A DNA stretch of 64,000 nt from Panaeolus papilionaceus (lineage: Eukaryota > Basidiomycota > Agaricomycetes > Agaricales). The stretch covers positions 248,001 to 312,000 of the forward strand of contig JADNRZ010000001.1 of NCBI GenBank assembly GCA_015501605.1, in the 5' to 3' direction. The stretch's first letter is position 1; every line of letters begins with the position of its first letter. Shown in pieces: positions 58,884 through 64,000 of the stretch. Under the pieces are notes generated by a model. That model did no database searches. It saw only the letters and a program-made list of their open reading frames with translations, and was not told where the DNA came from. The position numbers and the translations under genes were made by a program.

Positions 58884-59784
58884 TTAGTGATGTTGCTCGG
58901 CCAACTTAGCAAGCACTGTTTTCCAAGACTCTCTACTGCTAAGGTCCTTGTACCACCTGAAAAGTCTCGTTAACCTGATGCACTTTTTAAAAGTGAGGAT
59001 CACACCTACCTGACAACATTAGGTCTTGACTCGTCCTCCATAATTTGGGTACCAGCCCGGGCGCCGAGAATCATGGCGTAGGGTAGATGGTTGAGATCCA
59101 CGATTGTCAGTTCCTGGATGAGTCAAGGCGGAAATGAATCAGTACTCCGATAACTCTGTGAATGATTGTATGAAACTTACATCCCCAATGAGGTACTTCT
59201 GTTTAGATAAGACCTTTTCATAGACATCCAATGTCTTTCCAAGCTTCACAAGGTGGTCATCATATGCAGCTTGATCCTTTTTTTGCCCCCGGAAGACACT
59301 GTTAACGTTTTAGAACGACGTTAGAGTTACAGCCATTGATGAGCTCAAGGGATCAGACGTACGGCTTGTAAAATTCTTCAGTGGTTGCTCCGACTGCATG
59401 AGTCTCGAAATGGAATGCCTCAACCGATGCCCACTGCTGATACAAGGCGTTTTTCTGGAGGTCCTGCGGAATAAGCTCGGGGCCTTGATTGGCGTACTTG
59501 GTGGCGATATAATGGCAGATAGCTCGACTTTCGAACAGAATGAATCCGTCATCGTCCTTTGAAGCCACATCGTCATTGAGATAACGTATACTCCTTCGAC
59601 AGAACTATGCACTTACGATGTATGGAATTTGGCCGAATGGCTGCTTTGCGAGGTATTCTGGAGTGCGGTTCTCTCCCTTGCTCAGATCAATGGGAACGAG
59701 CTCGAATGGGACATTCTTCTCCAGCAGGATGCAGTAGACACGTATAACAGCTGCGCTCAGTGATCCGTAGAGCTTGAGTACCAT
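58884..59784 (-). CDS. glutathione S-transferase, phi-like
   Basis: Five minus-strand exons (59784-59617, 59556-59363, 59298-59181, 59113-59010, 58956-58884) encode 218 residues. The N-terminal thioredoxin-fold domain starts MVLKLYGSLSAAVIRV, with a candidate catalytic Ser at about residue 10. It continues through QPFGQIPYID (the cis-Pro region) and ESRAICHYIATKY (the Glu-Ser pair that binds the glutathione gamma-glutamyl group). The C-terminal all-helical domain contains LIGDELTIVDLNHLPYA, the N-capping box region. This layout matches phi-class-like fungal GSTs, cytosolic enzymes that conjugate glutathione to electrophiles. All five exons join in frame and the length is normal. Confidence 0.9.
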
Positions 59785-61085
59785 AATAATATAGTCGTCT
59801 GAGTTGAGTTTCGGGTATTAGATGAGAGATGGCGGTATATGGAAGTGGTCAACTTTGCTAGACTGTGGAATATTGGGGAATATTCTTGCAATCTGACCAC
59901 GCTTTATATACTCTCCGGCTTCCGCATAAGTATAAACGCATGACGCAAGTATTTCCACCGTTTTATATCGAACTCTTGCGAACATTGGCCCGCTCTACGA
60001 ATGAGGGAAATGATCCGACCGTCCAGACCGTGCTTCCGTACTGAATTTGATATGCACGCGTGGTGGATAGATCTGTCACGGTATTTACTGCTATTCACTA
60101 GGGGTGTAATATCTTGTAATACCCCGTCTTATTTGTTCGATATCAGAGAGTATTTTGTCTATAGAGTTTTGTGGCTACGCATCTTGGGCACAGATGAGAT
60201 GGGAACCCAGCACCCCCGGTGTTCAATTGTCTTAGGAAGCCAGAACGAACGGCTAAGTATGGTAATATTTGACGAGATCCCCTTTGTCCCCGAGACCCTA
60301 GAGGCATCTAATGAGATTGAAACTCACCAGTTCCCACTGTCAAGGTGTGTCGATAAGAATCTAAGCCCCGCATCGTGCTCATTCAAGGCTGAATACGGAA
60401 AATAGGATCCTGAACCTCGGAGGATTGTACATAAAAGGGCACTGAGAACGCTAGGTATCTTTTCCAGAAGTCTCCAGACCTGACATAGATGCTTGATAAT
60501 ATTATTGTGTCGGTGCAGGAAGATTAGGCATCATTTAAAATAGAATCTGTAAGATGCTTATAAACCACTACAATCGTGGGACAGGCATCTAGAATTAGAT
60601 TTTCAATCTATTCGTCAGCTTTCAATCAGCCTTCGAACAAACCTTGCTCGCTTCAGGTTACTTCGGGGAAATCAGCAGTCAGTTTCTATGATAAAGGATA
60701 AATTTGTCAATTGGATACAAGGTAATATTATCGGTACTGAGAGTATGTTATAGATAGGAAACGGGGAAGGAATAAGACAGTTAGGGATACAAGATTGTAT
60801 GGGTAGTAGAGCGTTCGCCCGAAGACCTAATACGCAGAAATATAAATATACAGACGGAAGCACGGTTTATCCCAATCTAAATCAGTAAAGTATCTAAGTG
60901 TAAGTATGAAAACAGAATCAAAGGCTACATTTGAAAAGAAAGACGAAGTCCATCACAAGAAAAATAGGGGCATAATGAGAGTCAAAGAAGTCCATCGCCT
61001 CCGTGAAGGTCGAGTGATAAAACTTGATACAAACGTGCGATTTTTGAGTTTATTTCTTTTTGTAGAACCTCGACCGAAGCATCCT
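59785..61085. other. intergenic, GST promoter side
   Basis: AT-rich, with no exon I can support. A 134-codon plus-strand frame at 60001-60405 has no features and no splice-compatible extension. Confidence 0.4.
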
Positions 61086-63022
61086 TTAATTGTCGAAGTC
61101 GCAATCTGCCTTGTTGTAATGCCTAAACGGCGATTTTTCAGTGCCCTCTTCTTGGGCGAAGTACCCTTGTCGTCGCTTCCGGTCCGAGTCCCATTTAACT
61201 TGCATGACAGACCCTTCGCCTGCACGGCTAGAGCTCCCGCTGGACGACTCTGGAATAACAGGGTCCTGAAACCTTATCCTAGTCGCTTGGGTCTGTGACT
61301 GGTGTTGTTGGAACTGGATGTTACTGGGTCCGGCTAAGGAAGAAGTAAAGAGTCAACAAACATCCCCCCCAAAACGGTAAACAGAATAGGATTTGTACCC
61401 TGCTCGTTATGGCTGCTAGAGCTTCCAGCGGCGCCCGAGAGCACTGGTTGCGGGTTCTGTGAGCGTGAGCTAAAACGGATAACTCGAGGAGGTTCCGTAT
61501 GAGGAGGGGCAATTGTGTAGGTGCTTGCATCGGCTCGTGCAGAGGTGGAAACGTCTAACGGAGACGAAGGGCTTGTAAATGCGATGAACGCAGCGATAGT
61601 GTGAAGAAACATACCAAACGAGGACTCTGCACGATGGCCTGCAGAGCTCTGGCTATAGGCGTTGCGATGTCGATGGTAAGCTGCACGTTCGTTACTAGGG
61701 GGTGCAGTTGGGTCCATCGATAACATAGAGAATGACCCTGACATGTTGATTTGGTGATCTCCTGCGTCAGTGTAAGCGCTATCGTTACAAAGGCAGTGTT
61801 CGAAGACGAAATGAGATAATACTTACCACGAGTAACTGGTCTAGGTGAGGAGAGCGCTTGTGGGATGTCTTCTACCATATATGGGTTTCCTTGGAAATTT
61901 GACCGAGGCTCAGATGGTCTGCCTGTGTATTATAGGAGGTATTCGTTTGGTTATTAAAACCACGTTGTCGAGGAGACTCCTTGTCATGCAAGATATGGAC
62001 ATACCTGAGCCTGGAGGATATGACGTAAGGCGAGGAGAGCGACGTGAAATGTCAGCGGTTTCTTCACTAAAGGTTTGCCACGGACGTAATTGGTTCGATG
62101 GTCCTGTGAGTGCCGGAGTGGGAGAGCTTGAATCATTTTTTTCTAACAGGGTAAGATAAGAAGTTAGCACCCTTCGTCGTGGTTCTGCTATCCAGTTCCT
62201 TACTTTTAGCGTTGGGGTCATATGGTCGACTGGCGCGAGAGCGTGCTTCACGACGTCGCGCTTAAGATTTAGAAAAATCAGAGACTCGGCCACATCGACT
62301 GATTTCACTAACCTCGGCGCGATTGATGTACGTCTGACGACGCACGAGGGGAAGCCGTTGGAGAAGTCGCTGTTAGTAAATAACCAAAGTCAGCAATCTG
62401 GCGTGTGGGCCCAATTTAGCCAGGAAAACATCCGATCCGCGACTTACTAGATGTGGGTCCTGAAGGCATTGGGGCCGGATGTGCTCGAGCTGAAAACAGT
62501 TCGTATCTCAATAGATTGTAAATGAATCATGATAGCAACGACTGACAAACATGAGTCGAGCGGCCTCTCAAGCTGCCCTCTCCTCCATCTTCTGGGAGAT
62601 GGTGCCCGCCGCCGCTCGATTGAGGCCTCTGAATATCATGGAGGCCGGAAGCTGTTTCAACCAAGTAGTAAGCATTTCGAACGACTCGGGGGGTTTCTTA
62701 TACACTTACCGCTGGTAGCAAGTGAAGAGGGGATGTGGGGTGGTCGCGACAACGCGGGGATTGGCCTTGCCATTGCCATTGGTGTCTGGGCGCGAGGTAT
62801 GGCTGCAGTCCATGGCGAAGGGAGCACAATCTTCCCATCTCGTGTTCTCGGAAAAAGTTCGTTCTTGAGATGGCATGCTGGGCAACGGCATTCTGGATCG
62901 CCTGGTTGGTGTGGATGCTGCTGTACTGAGCTGCTGGGGACTGTAGATTGTGATCTACCTGGCTGGGGGTATCGGGGATGTGGTGATGAGGGCATTCGAG
63001 CATCGTATGAGTCTCTATTCAT
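61086..63022 (-). CDS. Ser/Pro/Arg-rich protein of unknown function
   Basis: Ten minus-strand exons fit together in frame: 63022-62710, 62628-62551, 62489-62448, 62369-62313, 62260-62204, 62142-62005, 61922-61827, 61761-61615, 61554-61399, 61333-61086 (443 residues). I recognise no domain. The N-terminus has many His/Pro/Ser and a compact CRCPACHLKN cysteine-histidine cluster near residue 46 that could bind metal. The middle is basic and low in complexity (RRARRREARSRASR near 165-180). The end is more polar, with QVKWDSDRKRRQGYF and a final KADCDFDN. Some exons are 42-57 nt. For the second exon I took the inner acceptor at 62629 because the outer one breaks the downstream frame. Reading on through the ninth exon would stop at 61334; splicing instead adds 82 plausible residues. 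The Arg-rich stretch hints at a nuclear protein, but this is inference. Confidence 0.62.
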
Positions 63023-63264
63023 AGCATTCGTCGGAGGAAATTTGAGAGTGTGTAGAGAGTGTGTGTCGTGTTAAAACGCGCAAAAGTTACGATTGGATAA
63101 AGGAGTGTATGCTAATCGCAAAGAGGAAAGAGAGGTGTTGGAGAAGGAAACAAAAAGGGAAAAGGAAGAGGGAGGAACAGAATGACAGGACGAGGTTTTT
63201 CAATTCCGATCGAGAGAAACGGAAGGGCTAAAAACGCTCTAGAGCGCCTACTTTAAAAGGCGGC

Positions 63265-63507
63265 TTAAAATATCTTAAGTACCCTCCTACTACGAAGCTT
63301 TTTCACACCCCCAGTCCCTCGTTTCTTTTCCCAATTGAATCGACCCCGCCTCCGTTTTTTTCTTGGTTGCTCGAAAATGGGGTTCGGACTTGTCTCATCG
63401 ATTCCATTAGGACAATGTTTCAGTTGGTCGTGCAGTTCTGCGTAGCGTAAGTAAGGGGTATGCTCAGCGCCTTCGCTGTTATCCACGTTTTCATGGAAAC
63501 TGGGCAC
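63265..63507 (-). other. possible small basic ORF
   Basis: An 80-codon minus-strand frame with a strongly basic centre (PRKKRRRGRFNWEKKRG) that looks like a nuclear localisation signal. It has no paralogue in the window and no clear splice partner, so it may be chance. The rest of 63023-64000 shows no gene. Confidence 0.2.
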
Positions 63508-64000
63508 TATGGACGACCTGCAGGCAGCAATCGACTATGCGGGATTTCATAGTGCACTCAGTGGGACATAATCGACAGAATAGTATGCGATGGGCAATGG
63601 GTGCATACGTAGCGGTATCCCTATTACGGAACTTCAGATTAATACAGGACATTGGCCCAAGGCCGCACAGTGGGATTGATACCCGACCAAGGATCTGGAA
63701 AAAGGAAGGGGGTGGTGTATTGAAAGGGCTTGCGATTTGCGGAAAGGTTGACGTCTGCGGGTGTAGTGGGTCCTTCTTCCGTACTGTTCACGCGAGCAAT
63801 TGTAGATAAAAAAACGTGGTTCTCGCGTGGCAGCAAGAGGCTGTACTTAAGCTACTTGAGCCCGATTTCAGGGCGATTGTTGTGCAATTTTTGACAGGAA
63901 GGCAACATCAACCTCGGCTAGATAAAGTCTCCCCCAATTCAGGCCATACTCCGTTACATATCTATTACTAATTGTAACGGAACCGACCAAAATAATCGGC

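Noticed and set aside
61334..61554. Ending the unknown protein gene at the TAG at 61334
   Set aside because: A GTACAA...CTTAG intron (61398-61334) removes that stop and opens a further 82 well-formed codons, which fits better.
1..64000. tRNA, rRNA or CRISPR features
   Set aside because: I saw no box A/box B pair with cloverleaf potential, no rRNA core sequence and no evenly spaced direct repeats; CRISPR is not expected in a fungal nuclear genome.

Overview
The window looks like nuclear DNA of a filamentous basidiomycete, most likely an Agaricomycete (mushroom-forming fungus). Almost every gene is split by many short (about 50-70 nt) GT-AG introns. The content also fits: a nuclear-encoded mitochondrial ribosome recycling factor and ATP synthase subunit k, an atypical G-protein alpha subunit, an eukaryotic RNAi-type RNA-dependent RNA polymerase, and a tandemly expanded family of F-box-like proteins whose motif resembles LPxELERxIFELAF. 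All exon boundaries below were inferred by eye from splice signals, reading frame and paralogue comparison. Where exon lengths are given, the spliced frames close.

Layout. 1-378: 5' part of a mitochondrial ribosome recycling factor (minus). 914-4063: two tandem short-chain dehydrogenases (SDR). 5656-11665: four minus-strand F-box-like genes, one of them frameshifted. 11.7-17.8 kb: no gene seen, with a diverged 300-bp tandem duplication. 17817-19617: a larger F-box/LRR-like gene. 21039-21586: a small C2H2 zinc-finger gene with a promoter duplicated from its F-box neighbour. 22169-24876: two plus-strand F-box-like genes that are an inverted copy of the 5.6-8.8 kb pair. 25181-27321: a CACTA-like element with 27-bp inverted termini and a 3-bp target duplication, carrying nested hairpin repeats. 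28000-28282: a MITE; 28584-29678: a further F-box-like gene. 29.7-35.0 kb: no gene seen. 35057-38982: the atypical G-alpha gene with a 4-nt micro-exon. 39789-41196: a third SDR. 42243-42768: ATP synthase subunit k. 43651-49322: two large tandem paralogues of unknown function with MITEs beside and between them. 49578-50926: a fourth SDR. 51005-56972: one 15-exon gene joining an RNAi-type RdRP to an SF1 (Upf1-like) helicase. 57117-57771: divergent P-loop NTPase. 58884-59784: glutathione S-transferase. 61086-63022: Ser/Pro/Arg-rich protein of unknown function.

The most noteworthy object is the RdRP-helicase fusion (1731 codons before the stop). It would place in one chain two activities that in fission yeast sit in separate subunits of the RNA-directed RNA polymerase complex (Rdp1 and Hrr1). 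Second is the G-alpha gene, with a substituted catalytic glutamine, a low-complexity insert and a 4-nt exon. Third is the F-box cluster, which shows inverted segmental duplication, promoter reuse, a broken copy and a GC-AG intron side by side, a picture of rapid birth and death. The four SDRs share identical intron positions and so derive from one ancestor by duplication and dispersal.
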